Position numbers and translations under genes: made by a program | Notes under the pieces: generated by a model | What the model saw: the letters and a program-made list of their open reading frames with translations, nothing else | Databases searched by the model: none | What the model was told of the DNA's origin: nothing | Shown here: piece after piece, positions 32,274 through 41,716 of the stretch | How the letters are laid out: each line of letters opens with the position of its first letter | How positions within the stretch are numbered: position 1 is the stretch's first letter | Assembly: GCA_039592335.1 (NCBI GenBank) | Contig: JBDHBX010000018.1 | Location: 62,001 to 126,000 of the forward strand | From: WVYX01 sp039592335 | Lineage (GTDB): Bacteria > Gemmatimonadota > Gemmatimonadetes > Gemmatimonadales > GWC2-71-9 | Reading direction: 5' to 3' | Length of the DNA stretch: 64,000 nucleotides

Positions 32274-34370
32274 CTACTTCCTCTCCTCCTCCAGCTCCCG
32301 CTCCCGCTCCTCCTTGACCTTCTCCGCCACGTCGGGCGGGACCGGCTGATAGCTGGACAGCGACCAGTGGAAGGTGCCGCGGCCGTGCGTCATGGAGTGC
32401 AGTTGCGTGGCGTAGCGGTACATCTCGGCCTCCGGCACGAACGCCTTCACCTTCGTGAGGCGCCTGTCCGGCTCGCTCCCGAGGATCTGGCCGCGACGCG
32501 AGGAGAGGTCTCCCATGACCTCCCCGAGGTTCTCGTCGGGGGTCCACACCTCCACCTCGAGAATCGGCTCCAGCAGCACGGGCTTGGCACTCGGGGCCAC
32601 ACTCCGAAACGCCTGAATGCCCGCCATCTTAAATGATTGCTCGCTCGAGTCCACGTTGTGGTACGAGCCGTCGAAGCACTCCACGCGGAAATCCACGCAG
32701 GGGTAATGGGCCAGCACACCTCGCGCCGCTGCCTCCTGAACCCCCTTGTTCACCGCCGGGATGTACTTGCTCGGGATCACGCCACCCTTGATCTGATCCA
32801 CAAACTCGTAGCCGGCGCCCCGCTCCTGCGGAGCGATACGGATCCAGCAATCTCCGAACTGGCCGCGCCCACCGGTCTGCTTCTTGTGCCGCCCCTGTCC
32901 TTCCGCCTTCCCCTTGAAGGTCTCCCGGTACGGGATCCGCGGCCTCCCGAGCTCGGCGTGCACCCCGAATTTCCGCTCCAGCCGGCCCACGATGATCTCG
33001 AGGTGCCGCTCGCCGCGGCCGCTGATCAACGTCTGCGCCAGCTCGGCGTTGTAGGTGTGCTGGAAGGTGGGATCCTCCTCATGCAGCTTGTGCAGCCCCG
33101 TAGAGAGTTTGTCCTCTTCCCCCCGCTTCGTGACCTTCACCGACAGCACGGTGAGCGGCTCAGGGAAGGGGATCTTGCGGATCACGATCTTCTTGGCCTG
33201 GGTGGACAGCGTGTCGTTCGTATGGGTGTCCTTGAGCTTCGCGACCACGCCGAGGTCGCCCGCGTGCAGCACGGGAACCTCGCTCCGGTCCTTCCCCTGG
33301 GCGACGGAGAGATGGTTCAGCTTCTCCGTAGTGCTGCGCGGCGCGTTGTACAGCTCCTGACCGTTGGAGACGCTCCCCGCGTAGATCCGGAATAGCGAGA
33401 CATCGCCCACGTGCGGCTCGGACACGGTCTTGAAGACCTGTGCCACAAGGGGCGAGTCGTCGGACGGAGTCAGCTCGATCTTCTTCGCGTCGCCCCAGGT
33501 CTCGGCCTTCATGGGAGGCCGCTCCGTGGGAGCCGGCACCAGCTCCACCAGCTTGGTGAGCAGCGCACGCATACCGTAGGTCAGGTGCGCCGAGCCGCAC
33601 AGGAGCGGGCAGATCTCGCCCTGGGCCATGCCCGCCTTCAGGGCGGCAATCGCCTCGTCGCGGGAGATCTCCTCCCCGCCCAGGTAGCGTTCGAGCAGCT
33701 CGTCGCTGGTGGTGGCGATCGTCTCCATCAGCTCCTGCTCATACGTCTCGAGCCGGCCCAGGTATTCCTCGGGCACGTCGACCTCGTCATACTCACCAGT
33801 CTTGGTGCCCTTCTTGTACATGTGGCACTTCTTGGAAAACAGATTGATGATGCCGTGGAAATCCGGACCTTCACCCACCGGGATCTCGATCGGGACGACC
33901 TTCGAGGTCAGATGGTCCTTGATATCCCGATAGACCTTCTCGAAGTCGGCATGTTCCTTGTCCAATAGCGAGAGGAAGAACATCCGCGGGATCCCGCGAG
34001 CTTCGGCGTACTCCCACACCACCTCGGTGCCCACCTCGACGCCCGCCGTGGCACTGACCACCGCCACCGCGGCATCGGCGGCGTACACGCCGGCCATCGC
34101 GTCACCGGTGAAGTCCAGGTAACCCGGGGTATCGATGAAGTTGATCTTGGTCTTTTCCCACTCGGCGTGGGCTAGGGCGAGGTTGATGGAGTACTGCCGT
34201 TCGATCTCGTCGGGGGTGTAGTCGGTGAGCGCGGTCCCGTCTTCTACCCGGCCATGTCGTGAGCTACTGCCGGCCACGAACGCGAGTGCATCTACCAAGC
34301 TGGTCTTTCCGCTCGCGCCGTGGCCGACGACAGCCACATTCCGAATCGCGTCTCCTGTATAGACACGCAC
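32274..34370 (-). CDS. fusA: elongation factor G paralogue (EF-G2 type)
   Basis: 698 residues. GTG 34370 is the start: it lies a few bases from a textbook AGGAGGTGA, and the protein then begins VRVYTGDAIRNVAVVGHG like other EF-G2 proteins. GTPase motifs are GHGASGKT (G1), DTPGYLD (G3), and LLDKEHADF, where the usual NKxD is LDKE, a known feature of the EF-G2 branch. Domains II-V follow in order (SEPHVGDVSLFRIYAGSVSN; SGRGERHLEII; GGVIPSKYIPAVNKGVQEA; HGRGTFHWSLSSYQP). The role of EF-G2 is poorly defined (ribosome recycling, GTPase without full translocation). Housekeeping fusA is expected elsewhere. Confidence 0.9.
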   Translation of the reverse strand: MRVYTGDAIRNVAVVGHGASGKTSLVDALAFVAGSSSRHGRVEDGTALTDYTPDEIERQYSINLALAHAEWEKTKINFIDTPGYLDFTGDAMAGVYAADAAVAVVSATAGVEVGTEVVWEYAEARGIPRMFFLSLLDKEHADFEKVYRDIKDHLTSKVVPIEIPVGEGPDFHGIINLFSKKCHMYKKGTKTGEYDEVDVPEEYLGRLETYEQELMETIATTSDELLERYLGGEEISRDEAIAALKAGMAQGEICPLLCGSAHLTYGMRALLTKLVELVPAPTERPPMKAETWGDAKKIELTPSDDSPLVAQVFKTVSEPHVGDVSLFRIYAGSVSNGQELYNAPRSTTEKLNHLSVAQGKDRSEVPVLHAGDLGVVAKLKDTHTNDTLSTQAKKIVIRKIPFPEPLTVLSVKVTKRGEEDKLSTGLHKLHEEDPTFQHTYNAELAQTLISGRGERHLEIIVGRLERKFGVHAELGRPRIPYRETFKGKAEGQGRHKKQTGGRGQFGDCWIRIAPQERGAGYEFVDQIKGGVIPSKYIPAVNKGVQEAAARGVLAHYPCVDFRVECFDGSYHNVDSSEQSFKMAGIQAFRSVAPSAKPVLLEPILEVEVWTPDENLGEVMGDLSSRRGQILGSEPDRRLTKVKAFVPEAEMYRYATQLHSMTHGRGTFHWSLSSYQPVPPDVAEKVKEERERELEEERK

Positions 34371-34373
34371 GTC

Positions 34374-34382
34374 TTCACCTCC
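34374..34382 (-). promoter_or_regulatory. Shine-Dalgarno that fixes the EF-G2 start
   Basis: AGGAGGTGA on the minus strand, nine bases complementary to the 16S 3' end, ends just before the GTG at 34368-34370. It decides against the longer ATG start at 34427. Confidence 0.8.
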
Positions 34383-34438
34383 TGCGACAGGGACGTGGAA
34401 CATGAACGGGGGGACGGGCGGTCGCAAGTCCGGGGGGC

Positions 34439-34444
34439 TACTAT
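34439..34444 (+). promoter_or_regulatory. putative leaderless -10 of the SDR gene
   Basis: TACTAT lies 6 bases before the ATG at 34451, with no Shine-Dalgarno (CTATTCCCCCATG). This spacing suits a leaderless transcript. The -35 is not clear. Confidence 0.4.
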
Positions 34445-34450
34445 TCCCCC

Positions 34451-35164
34451 ATGAACCTCCGGAATTCCATCTGCGTCGTCACCGGCGCCACCGAGGGCAT
34501 CGGCCGGGCCATCGCGCTCGCGCTCGGACAGCGTGGCGCCAGGCTCGCCGTCTGCGCCCGCTCGGCCGGCAAGGTCGAGGCCCTGGTGGACGAGCTCCGC
34601 GGCCAAGGCTTCACGGCCGTCGGCCGGCCATGTGACGTAGCCAGCGAGCCTGCCGTGGCGGGTTTCGCGAAGCTGGTGAAGGCCGAGTTCGGACCACCCG
34701 ACGTCCTGGTCAACAACGCCGGGCTGGCTCACTTCGTACCGGTCGAGGAGATGACGGCCGCGCAGTTCGACGAGACGATGAACGTCAACGTGCGGGGCGT
34801 GTTCCTGATGACCCGGGCGTTCCTGCCCGAGATGCGGCACCGCGGCTCGGGGCACATCGTCAACATCGCGAGCCTGGCCGGCCGGAACCCCGTGCCGGGT
34901 GGGGCCGCCTACGCGGCCTCGAAGCACGCGGTGCTGGGGTTCTCCAAGTCGGTCTTCGGAGAGGTGCGGAAGGATGGCATCCGGGTGGTGGCAATCTGCC
35001 CCGGGTCGGTGGCGACGCCGTTCTTCGACAAGTCGGGGGCGGATCTCCAGAACGCGGAGCGGAAGCTCCAGGCCGAGGACGTCGCCGATACCGTGCTCGC
35101 CGTCCTCGAGCTGCCCGATCGGGCGCTCGTCTCGGAGCTGGACATCCGACCCACCAACCCCTGA
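34451..35164 (+). CDS. short-chain dehydrogenase/reductase
   Basis: 237 residues. Classical SDR: VVTGATEGIGRAIALALG (NAD(P) Gly motif), CDVAS, VNNAGLAHF, the catalytic Ser in IVNIASLAGRN, and YAASKHAVLG with Tyr and Lys. The Arg after the second strand (CARSAGK) favours NADPH. Substrate unknown; it resembles 3-oxoacyl-ACP reductase-type members. Transcribed divergently from the EF-G2 gene and convergent with the aldehyde dehydrogenase. Confidence 0.88.
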   Translation: MNLRNSICVVTGATEGIGRAIALALGQRGARLAVCARSAGKVEALVDELRGQGFTAVGRPCDVASEPAVAGFAKLVKAEFGPPDVLVNNAGLAHFVPVEEMTAAQFDETMNVNVRGVFLMTRAFLPEMRHRGSGHIVNIASLAGRNPVPGGAAYAASKHAVLGFSKSVFGEVRKDGIRVVAICPGSVATPFFDKSGADLQNAERKLQAEDVADTVLAVLELPDRALVSELDIRPTNP

Positions 35165-35172
35165 GTCCCGGT

Positions 35173-36540
35173 CTACTTCACGTAGACCGTCTTGATGTTC
35201 ACGAACTCCCGGATCCCGAACACCGAGAGCTCGCGCCCGTAGCCCGATTCCTTGATCCCGCCGAAGGGGAGACGCGGGTCCGACTTCACGAAGGCGTTCA
35301 CGAAGCAGGAACCGGCCTCGAGCTCCTCGGCCGCGAGGCGCTCGCCGCGCGCCGCAACCCGCGTGAACACGGCAGCGCCCAGCCCGAACACGCTGTCATT
35401 GGCGACGCGGATCGCGTCGGCCTCGTCCTTGGCCGCGATGATCGCCGCCACGGGGCCGAACATCTCCTCGTCGTAGGCGGGCATGCCGGGCGTGACGCCC
35501 GCGAGCACGGTGGGCGGGTAGAAGGCCCCCGGCCCGTTCGGGCACTCGCCGCCAAGTAGCAGCTGAGCCCCCTTGGCCACGGACTCCTCCACCTGGCGGT
35601 GCAGGTCGTCGCGCAGGTCGGCACGGGCCTGGGGACCCACATCCACGCCCTCCTCGAACGGGTCGGCCGTCTTTCGGGTCCGCATCTTTTGCACGTACAG
35701 CCGTGTGAACTCCTCCAGAACCGGCTCCACCACGATGAACCGCTTGGCGGCGATGCAGCTCTGCCCGCTGTTGATGAGCCGGGAGTCCACGCAGGCTTCC
35801 GATGCCATTTCGAGGTCGGCATCCTCCAGCACCACGTACGGGTCGCTGCCTCCCAACTCCAGCACCGTCTTCTTGAGCACGGCCCCGGCAGCGGTGGCCA
35901 CGGCCTGACCGGCGGGCGTGCTGCCGGTGAGGGTGATGGCCTTCACCTGGGGCGCGGCGATCACACCCGGCACCTTGGCCGAGCCGATGACCAAAGTGCG
36001 AAAGAGGTCCGGCGGAAATCCCGCCTCCCGGAACACCGACTCGATGGCCAGGGCGCATCCCATCACGTTGGAGGAGTGCTTCAGCACCCCGGCGTTCCCG
36101 GCCATCAGCCCCGGCGCGGCGAAACGGAAGACCTGCCACAGCGGGAAGTTCCACGGCATCACCGCGAGCACCACGCCCAGCGGCTTGTAGGTCACGAAGC
36201 TCTTCGATGCGTCGGTGGCGATCTCCTCGGGGGCCAGGAAGCTCTGGGCGCCATCCGCATAGTATTCGCACACCCAGGCGCACTTTTCCACCTCCGCCCG
36301 ACCCTGGGCCAGGGGCTTGCCCATCTCGCGCGCCATGAGCGCGGCGTACTCCTCGGTGCGCTCGCGCAGCACGGCACCCGCCCGGTGCATCAGGCCGGCA
36401 CGATGATCGAAACCGGTGCGGCGCCAGTCCCGGAACGCCCGGTCCGCCCGCTCCAGAATCGCCGCGACCTCGTCCGACGAAGCCTCTTCGTAGGTGGCAA
36501 TGATCTCGCCGGTGGAGGGGTTGATGGACTCGATGGGCAT
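35173..36540 (-). CDS. gabD: NAD(P)-dependent succinate-semialdehyde dehydrogenase-type aldehyde dehydrogenase
   Basis: 455 residues of the ALDH fold. Visible are VMPWNFPLWQVFRFAAPGLM (cofactor loop), TLTGSTPAGQAVA, LELGGSDPYVVLEDAD with the general-base Glu, NSGQSCIAAKRFIV with the catalytic Cys, and EEMFGPVAAIIAA. The short N-terminus (SINPSTGEIIATYEEAS) and the PFGGIKESGYGRELS end match the SSADH/YneI group. It oxidises succinate semialdehyde or a similar aldehyde. ATG 36540 has GAGGAG upstream. Next to an aldo/keto reductase in the same direction. Confidence 0.85.
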   Translation of the reverse strand: MPIESINPSTGEIIATYEEASSDEVAAILERADRAFRDWRRTGFDHRAGLMHRAGAVLRERTEEYAALMAREMGKPLAQGRAEVEKCAWVCEYYADGAQSFLAPEEIATDASKSFVTYKPLGVVLAVMPWNFPLWQVFRFAAPGLMAGNAGVLKHSSNVMGCALAIESVFREAGFPPDLFRTLVIGSAKVPGVIAAPQVKAITLTGSTPAGQAVATAAGAVLKKTVLELGGSDPYVVLEDADLEMASEACVDSRLINSGQSCIAAKRFIVVEPVLEEFTRLYVQKMRTRKTADPFEEGVDVGPQARADLRDDLHRQVEESVAKGAQLLLGGECPNGPGAFYPPTVLAGVTPGMPAYDEEMFGPVAAIIAAKDEADAIRVANDSVFGLGAAVFTRVAARGERLAAEELEAGSCFVNAFVKSDPRLPFGGIKESGYGRELSVFGIREFVNIKTVYVK

Positions 36541-36597
36541 CGTCGTCTCCTCAGTGCCTCGTGACGGGACAACAGACTCCGGCGCGTGGGGTGGGCC

Positions 36598-37413
36598 TCA
36601 CCCCCCCATGAACCACCCCCGCCGCTCGTGCACCACGTCCCCGAACTCCTGCATCTGCACCATCTCTTCCCCTGACAATGGCCCGTCGTCCAGCGCGGCG
36701 AGGTTCTCCTCAAGCTGCTCGAGGTTGGAGGGCGCGGTCATGCACACGTGCACGTGGGGGTTGGAAAGCACGAAACGGTAGGTCTGGCCGGCCGTGGGGC
36801 GAAAGGCGTCCTTGGGCCACCCCCGGGGCCGGTACAGCAGGCGGCGCCACCGCGTCGCCGTGTAGCTGACGATGCCGGGGTCGTGCTCCTGCACGTGAGG
36901 GAAGATCTCTCGCTCGGCACCACGGTGCGCCGCATTGTAGCGAATCATCAGCACGTCGAGCTCCCCCTCGGCCGCCAGCCTGCCGGCGAACTTGCGGTCG
37001 TGGAGTGAGACACCCACATGACGCGCCTTGCCTGTCTCCCGCAGCCGCACCAACTCGTCCCGCACCGCCTCGGGGAACTCCTTCCCCTTCATGATGCCCA
37101 GGAACAGAAAAACGTCGATCCGGTCGGTGCGCAGCTGCCGCAGCCGCTTGTGCAGCGTGCGCTCCAGGTTCTGGCGGCTGAAGACGTAGTTGTAGGCACC
37201 GGTCGCGACGACGCACCGTTCCCGGTCGGCCGCGGGCAGGTCGCGCATCACCCGCGCCATCTGAAGGTCGAAGCCGTACAGGAAGAAGTAGTTGAGCCCG
37301 TAGTCGAGCGCCCGGTGGATGGCCTTCTTCCCAGGCCAGTGCGACGCGGAGAGTCCCAGGCGGTGCACGGGGAGACCCGTGCGCCCAAGCGTCGTGTGCG
37401 TGAACTCGTTCAT
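36598..37413 (-). CDS. aldo/keto reductase family protein
   Basis: 271 residues. The N-terminus LGRTGLPVHRLGLSASHW and the (beta/alpha)8 pattern with the RIDVFLFLGI, GKARHVGVSLHDRKFAG and SNPHVHVCMTAPSNLEQLEE segments are typical. The usual Asp-Tyr-Lys-His tetrad is partly changed: the region NYFFLYGFD replaces the normal DTAxxYG, so activity is uncertain. A cytosolic NADPH enzyme or a degenerate member. Same orientation as the aldehyde dehydrogenase downstream. Confidence 0.78.
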   Translation of the reverse strand: MNEFTHTTLGRTGLPVHRLGLSASHWPGKKAIHRALDYGLNYFFLYGFDLQMARVMRDLPAADRERCVVATGAYNYVFSRQNLERTLHKRLRQLRTDRIDVFLFLGIMKGKEFPEAVRDELVRLRETGKARHVGVSLHDRKFAGRLAAEGELDVLMIRYNAAHRGAEREIFPHVQEHDPGIVSYTATRWRRLLYRPRGWPKDAFRPTAGQTYRFVLSNPHVHVCMTAPSNLEQLEENLAALDDGPLSGEEMVQMQEFGDVVHERRGWFMGG

Positions 37414-37542
37414 CGCTCCCCCTGCAATCCCGTACTACCGTCCCCGAGCCAAGCGTACCCCGGGGCCGACGGCGAGGCAAGCAGCCTCCTTGTAGCCCCG
37501 CCCGACCGGTGCCACCTTTCCTCGTCACTCCCCGGAGCACCC

Positions 37543-38322
37543 GTGATCTTCCGACCCGACCTCCTCAAGGGCCAAGCGGCCCTCATCACCGGCGGCGGCA
37601 CCGGCCTGGGCTTTGCCATGGCGACCGCGATGGCCCGCAGCGGCGCCGACGTCGCCATCGCGAGCCGCAAGCCCAAGCACCTGGAGCCGGCCGCCGAGAA
37701 GCTGGGCGAGCACGGCGCCCGAGTGCTCGCGGTCCAGGCCAACGTGCGGGAGCCCGACTCGGTGCGCGCGGCCGTCGAGCAGGTCGCGGGAGAGTTGGGC
37801 CGCATCGACATCCTGGTGAACAACGCCGCGGGCAACTTCTACGCGCCATCCGCGGAGCTGTCGCCCAAAGGATGGCAGGCCGTGGTGGAGACCGACCTCT
37901 ACGGGAGCTTCTACTGCTCCCAGGCGGTTCATCCGGTCATGGCAGGGCAAGGCGGGGGTCGGATCATCTCCATCTCGATGACCCTGCACTACAGCGGCTG
38001 GCCGCAGATGGCGCACGCCACGGCCGCCAAGGCCGGGATTGACGCGCTGACCAAGACCCTCGCGCTGGAGTGGGCAAAGGACAAGATCACCGTGAACGTG
38101 ATCGCGCCCGGACCGATTCCCACCGAGGGGGCGAGCAAGGCCTTCGCGGTGGGTGGGGTCGCGATCGAGGACGGTCTCTCGCGCTTCATCCCGCTCGGCA
38201 CCCTGGGCACGCCGGAGGACGTCGCGAACATGGCGGTGTATCTCGCTGGGCCGGGCGGCTCCTGGATTACCGGGGCGATCTTCGTGGTGGACGGCGGCAG
38301 CTCCCTCGCGAAGGCGTTCTAG
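37543..38322 (+). CDS. SDR resembling 2,4-dienoyl-CoA reductase
   Basis: 259 residues from GTG 37543 with GGAG upstream. SDR signature ALITGGGTGLGFAMATAMA, VNNAAGNFYAPSAELSPKGW, ISISMTLHYSGWPQMAHATA (Ser; the catalytic Tyr is replaced by His/Ala context, as in decarbonyl DECR-type SDRs), AKAGIDALTKTLALEWAKD (Lys), and VIAPGPIPTEGA. NNAAGNF is the hallmark of peroxisomal-type 2,4-dienoyl-CoA reductases. A role in unsaturated fatty-acid oxidation is likely. Eleven bases before the GT2 gene. Confidence 0.8.
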   Translation: MIFRPDLLKGQAALITGGGTGLGFAMATAMARSGADVAIASRKPKHLEPAAEKLGEHGARVLAVQANVREPDSVRAAVEQVAGELGRIDILVNNAAGNFYAPSAELSPKGWQAVVETDLYGSFYCSQAVHPVMAGQGGGRIISISMTLHYSGWPQMAHATAAKAGIDALTKTLALEWAKDKITVNVIAPGPIPTEGASKAFAVGGVAIEDGLSRFIPLGTLGTPEDVANMAVYLAGPGGSWITGAIFVVDGGSSLAKAF

Positions 38323-38332
38323 ACCCGAGGCG

Positions 38333-39835
38333 ATGACCGCCGTCCTCCTGGCACTGCACTTTGCGGCCTCGCTCGTCCTCGCGTTGTACGGCCTGCACCG
38401 CCTGTGGCTCGGCGTAGGGTTCGTGCGCCACGTCCGGGCACGTCCGCGCCCGACACCACGCTCACCGCGCACCCTGCCCCGCGTCACGGTACAGCTGCCG
38501 CTGTACAACGAGCGGTACGTTGCCGAGCGTGTGATCCGCGCGGCAGGTGCCATCGACTACCCGCGCGAGCTGCTGGAAATTCAGGTGTTGGACGATTCGA
38601 CCGACGAGACCACCCGGGTGGTGGAAAGGGCCGTGGCCGAGCTCCAGCGCCACGGCGTGCGCGCAACGCACGTTCGCCGCAGTGACCGCACGGGCTACAA
38701 GGCCGGGGCGCTCTCCGCCGGCCTGAAGGTCGCGTGCGGAGAGCTCGTCGCGATCTTCGACGCCGACTTCGTGCCCACGCACGACTTCCTGCGGCGCGTC
38801 GTGGGCGAGTTCGAGGACCCCACCATCGGGATGGTGCAGGCACGCTGGGCCCACCTCAACGCCGACTCCTCGCTGCTCACGCGAGTCCAGGCGCTGCAGC
38901 TCGACGCCCACTTCGCGTTGGAGCACGGCGTGCGGGCCGCCACCGGTTGCTTCTTCAACTTCAACGGCACCGCCGGCGTGTGGCGCCGCGCGGCCATCGA
39001 GGACGCCGGAGGGTGGCATGCCGACACGCTGACCGAGGACCTCGATCTCTCCTGCCGCGCGCAGCTTACGGGCTGGCGCTTCGTGTACCGCGACGACGTG
39101 GCGGTGCCGGCCGAGCTGCCCGTGGAGGTGACCGCCTACCGCGTGCAGCAGCAGCGCTGGGCCCAGGGCGGCGCGCAGACCGCACGCAAGCTGCTCCCTG
39201 CGATCCTGCGTGCCGACATTCCGCGCCGCGTGAAGGCGGAGGCCTTCTTCCAGCTCACCGGGAGCCTCACCTACCCGGTGCTCGTCGTCCTCGCCCTCGT
39301 GAGCCTCGCGGCCGGATGGCTGGTGGGGCCGCTGCACAAGAACTGGGTGCTCGCCGCGGACGGTGCGCTGCTCGGCTTCGCCGGCATCGCCCTCGCCACG
39401 TTCTACGGCGTGGCGGCCCGAGCACGCGATCCCGAGCGGTGGTGGCGCCGCCTTCCCTTGGTGCCCGCCATCATGGTGCTGGGGGCGGGCATTTCTCTGG
39501 GCCAGGCGTTGGCGGTCTATCGCGGCCTCGTCCGGGGTGAGGCGTCATGGCGGCGCACGCCGAAGTACCACCTCGGCGCGCAACGCGACGGCTCTTGGCG
39601 CTCGACGGCGTATAGCCTCGGGGCCTCCAGGGGCGCGTTCCTGGAGTGCGCGTTGGGCGCTGCCGTGTTGCTGCTGGCGGCCTTGGCCTTGATCGCCAAT
39701 TCCGCCTCGCCGACTGGCGTCGCCGTGCTGTTCGGCGCCGGGTTCCTGAGCGTGGGAGGCGGCACCCTGGCGCAGCAGCGCCCGGCACGGCCGTCGCTAG
39801 GCCGCCTCGCCCTCTCCCGCGACCGGGGGAGCTGA
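38333..39835 (+). CDS. GT2 processive glycosyltransferase, cellulose/mannan synthase-like
   Basis: 500 residues. Helix near the N-terminus (ALHFAASLVLALYGLHRLWL), then the GT-A domain: VTVQLPLYNERYVAERVIRA, DDSTDETT, IFDADFVPTHDFL (metal-binding DxD), GTAGVWRRAAIEDAGGW, TEDLDLSCRAQLTGW (catalytic ED) and QQQRWAQGGAQT (QxxRW). At least four membrane helices follow (about 320-480). These features mark processive membrane synthases. It probably makes an exopolysaccharide or glycan, sugar not determinable. GAGG site before ATG 38333. Confidence 0.85.
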   Translation: MTAVLLALHFAASLVLALYGLHRLWLGVGFVRHVRARPRPTPRSPRTLPRVTVQLPLYNERYVAERVIRAAGAIDYPRELLEIQVLDDSTDETTRVVERAVAELQRHGVRATHVRRSDRTGYKAGALSAGLKVACGELVAIFDADFVPTHDFLRRVVGEFEDPTIGMVQARWAHLNADSSLLTRVQALQLDAHFALEHGVRAATGCFFNFNGTAGVWRRAAIEDAGGWHADTLTEDLDLSCRAQLTGWRFVYRDDVAVPAELPVEVTAYRVQQQRWAQGGAQTARKLLPAILRADIPRRVKAEAFFQLTGSLTYPVLVVLALVSLAAGWLVGPLHKNWVLAADGALLGFAGIALATFYGVAARARDPERWWRRLPLVPAIMVLGAGISLGQALAVYRGLVRGEASWRRTPKYHLGAQRDGSWRSTAYSLGASRGAFLECALGAAVLLLAALALIANSASPTGVAVLFGAGFLSVGGGTLAQQRPARPSLGRLALSRDRGS

Positions 39836-39837
39836 CC

Positions 39838-41646
39838 GTGGAAGGACTGCTCGTCGGCCTCGCCGCCATCGTCGTGCTGGGCGTGGGCTCCCAGTGGCTC
39901 GCATGGCGCCTCAAGCTCCCCGCCATCCTGATCCTGCTGTTGGTCGGGTTCGTCGCGGGCCCGGTGACCGGTTTCATCGACCCCGACGCACTGCTGGGCG
40001 ATCTGCTGTTCCCGATCGTCTCCCTCTCGGTAGCAGTGATCCTGTTCGAGGGTGGCTTGAGCCTCGACATCGCCGAGCTGCGCGAGATCGGCCGTGTGGT
40101 ACGCAACCTCATCATCGTAGGCGTGCCGGTCACGTGGATCCTGTCGTCCGGGCTGGCGTACTCGCTGCTCGGGCTCGACCTCGAGGTCGCAATCCTGTTC
40201 GGCGCGGTCCTGGTCGTCACCGGCCCGACGGTGATCATCCCGTTGCTGCGGCACATTCGGCCCGACGTACGCGTGGGATCGGCGGTCAAGTGGGAGGGGA
40301 TCGTGAACGATCCCATCGGCGCCATCCTGGGCGTGCTGATGTTCGAGGCGATCCTTGCCGGTGGGTTCGAGCAGGGAATGGTGGTCGCGGGCCTCGGAAT
40401 GCTCAAGGCGGCGGTGACCGGAACGCTCCTCGGGCTCGCCGGTGCCGCGCTGGTCGTCGTGCTCCTGAGGCAGTACTGGATCCCAGACTACCTTCAGAGC
40501 CCGATGGCACTGAGCGTCGTAATCCTGGTTTTCGCGATCTCCAACCAGTTCCAGGAGGAGTCGGGCTTGCTCGCCGTCACCATCATGGGAGCGGCGCTCG
40601 CCAGCCAGCAGTTCGTGACCGTGCGGAACATCGTGGAATTCAAGGAGAACCTCCGGGTCCTGCTCATCTCGGTGCTGTTCATCATCCTGGCCGCCCGCCT
40701 GCCGCTGCGCGATCCCGACTACACCAGTGCGGCCAGCCTCGCGTTCCTCGGCGCGCTCATCTTCGTCGTGCGACCGGTGGCCATCGCCCTCTCCACCTGG
40801 AGGTCCAAGTTCAACTGGCGCGAGCGGGTGTTCCTCGGCTTCATCGCGCCGCGGGGGATCGTGGCGGCTGCGGTTGTGTCGGTATTTGCGTTGGAGCTGG
40901 TGCAGCACGGCGACAGCGCTGCCGCGAGGCTCGTCCCACTCATGTTCCTGGTGATCGTGGGAACGGTGGCGACCTACGGCATCGTGACGCCGTTCCTGGC
41001 ACGGCGCCTCGGGGTGGCCACTCCCAACCCGCAAGGCATGTTGATCGTCGGGGCGGCGTCCTGGGTACGCGAGATGGCGAAGGCGCTCCAGGACCAGGGC
41101 GTGCGGCTGATTCTCGCGGACTCCAACTGGGGCAACGTGTCCGCCGCGCGCCGCGAGGGCCTGAAGACCCACTACACCAACGTGCTCACCGAGCAAGCAC
41201 TGGAGCACCTCGAACTCGAGCTCGACGGCATCGGGCGACTCCTGGCCCTCACACCCAACGACGAGGTGAATGCCCTCTCCGCGCTGCACTTCGGAGGGAT
41301 CTTCGACAGCTCCCACACGTTCCAGCTCCCGCCCCGCGATCAGGACATGAAGACGGGCGGCATCCCGCAGCATCTGCGTGGTCGTTTCTTGTTTCGCCCC
41401 GATGCCACGTACGAGCGCCTACTCGTCCGTTTCCGCTCCGGCGCGGTGATCAAGGTCAACCGGCTCACCGACGAGTTCGACTTCGACGCGTTCAAGGCGC
41501 TGTACGGAGAGACGGCGATACCCATGTTCGCCGTCCGGGAGTCGGGTGAGGTGCTGGTCATGACCGTGCAGAGCCCGCCCACCCTGAAGTCGGGGCACAC
41601 CCTGATCAGCCTGGTGGATCCCGTCGAGCAGAAGCCCGAGCAGTAA
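39838..41646 (+). CDS. CPA1-type cation/proton antiporter with C-terminal RCK-like regulatory domain
   Basis: 602 residues from GTG 39838. About 12 membrane helices (residues 1-400), with VAGPVTGFIDP, LFEGGLSLDIAELR, VTGPTVIIPLLRHI and GIVNDPIGAILGVLMFEA (the ND-P motif of NhaP/CPA1 exchangers). From about 400 a Rossmann-like RCK/TrkA-N module (GMLIVGAASWVREMAKALQD, LILADSNWGNVSAARREGLK) senses nucleotide or redox state. Likely Na+(K+)/H+ exchange for pH and salt homeostasis. Two bases after the GT2 gene. Confidence 0.86.
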   Translation: MEGLLVGLAAIVVLGVGSQWLAWRLKLPAILILLLVGFVAGPVTGFIDPDALLGDLLFPIVSLSVAVILFEGGLSLDIAELREIGRVVRNLIIVGVPVTWILSSGLAYSLLGLDLEVAILFGAVLVVTGPTVIIPLLRHIRPDVRVGSAVKWEGIVNDPIGAILGVLMFEAILAGGFEQGMVVAGLGMLKAAVTGTLLGLAGAALVVVLLRQYWIPDYLQSPMALSVVILVFAISNQFQEESGLLAVTIMGAALASQQFVTVRNIVEFKENLRVLLISVLFIILAARLPLRDPDYTSAASLAFLGALIFVVRPVAIALSTWRSKFNWRERVFLGFIAPRGIVAAAVVSVFALELVQHGDSAAARLVPLMFLVIVGTVATYGIVTPFLARRLGVATPNPQGMLIVGAASWVREMAKALQDQGVRLILADSNWGNVSAARREGLKTHYTNVLTEQALEHLELELDGIGRLLALTPNDEVNALSALHFGGIFDSSHTFQLPPRDQDMKTGGIPQHLRGRFLFRPDATYERLLVRFRSGAVIKVNRLTDEFDFDAFKALYGETAIPMFAVRESGEVLVMTVQSPPTLKSGHTLISLVDPVEQKPEQ

Positions 41647-41657
41647 CCGAGGGTCGG

Positions 41658-41687
41658 CGGAACCTCGCTCCGCACCGAGCGGTTCCC
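41658..41687. terminator. hairpin after the antiporter gene
   Basis: GGAAC/GTTCC and CGCTC/GAGCG stems with a CT bulge around a 6-base loop (41659-41686). It has no long T-run, so it may act with Rho. Confidence 0.45.
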
Positions 41688-41716
41688 CAAGGCGTACGCT
41701 CCATGGATTCGGTCTC

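Noticed and set aside
39517..41373. 618-residue minus ORF opposite the antiporter
   Set aside because: Asp/His/Arg-rich shadow of a clear CPA1 antiporter.
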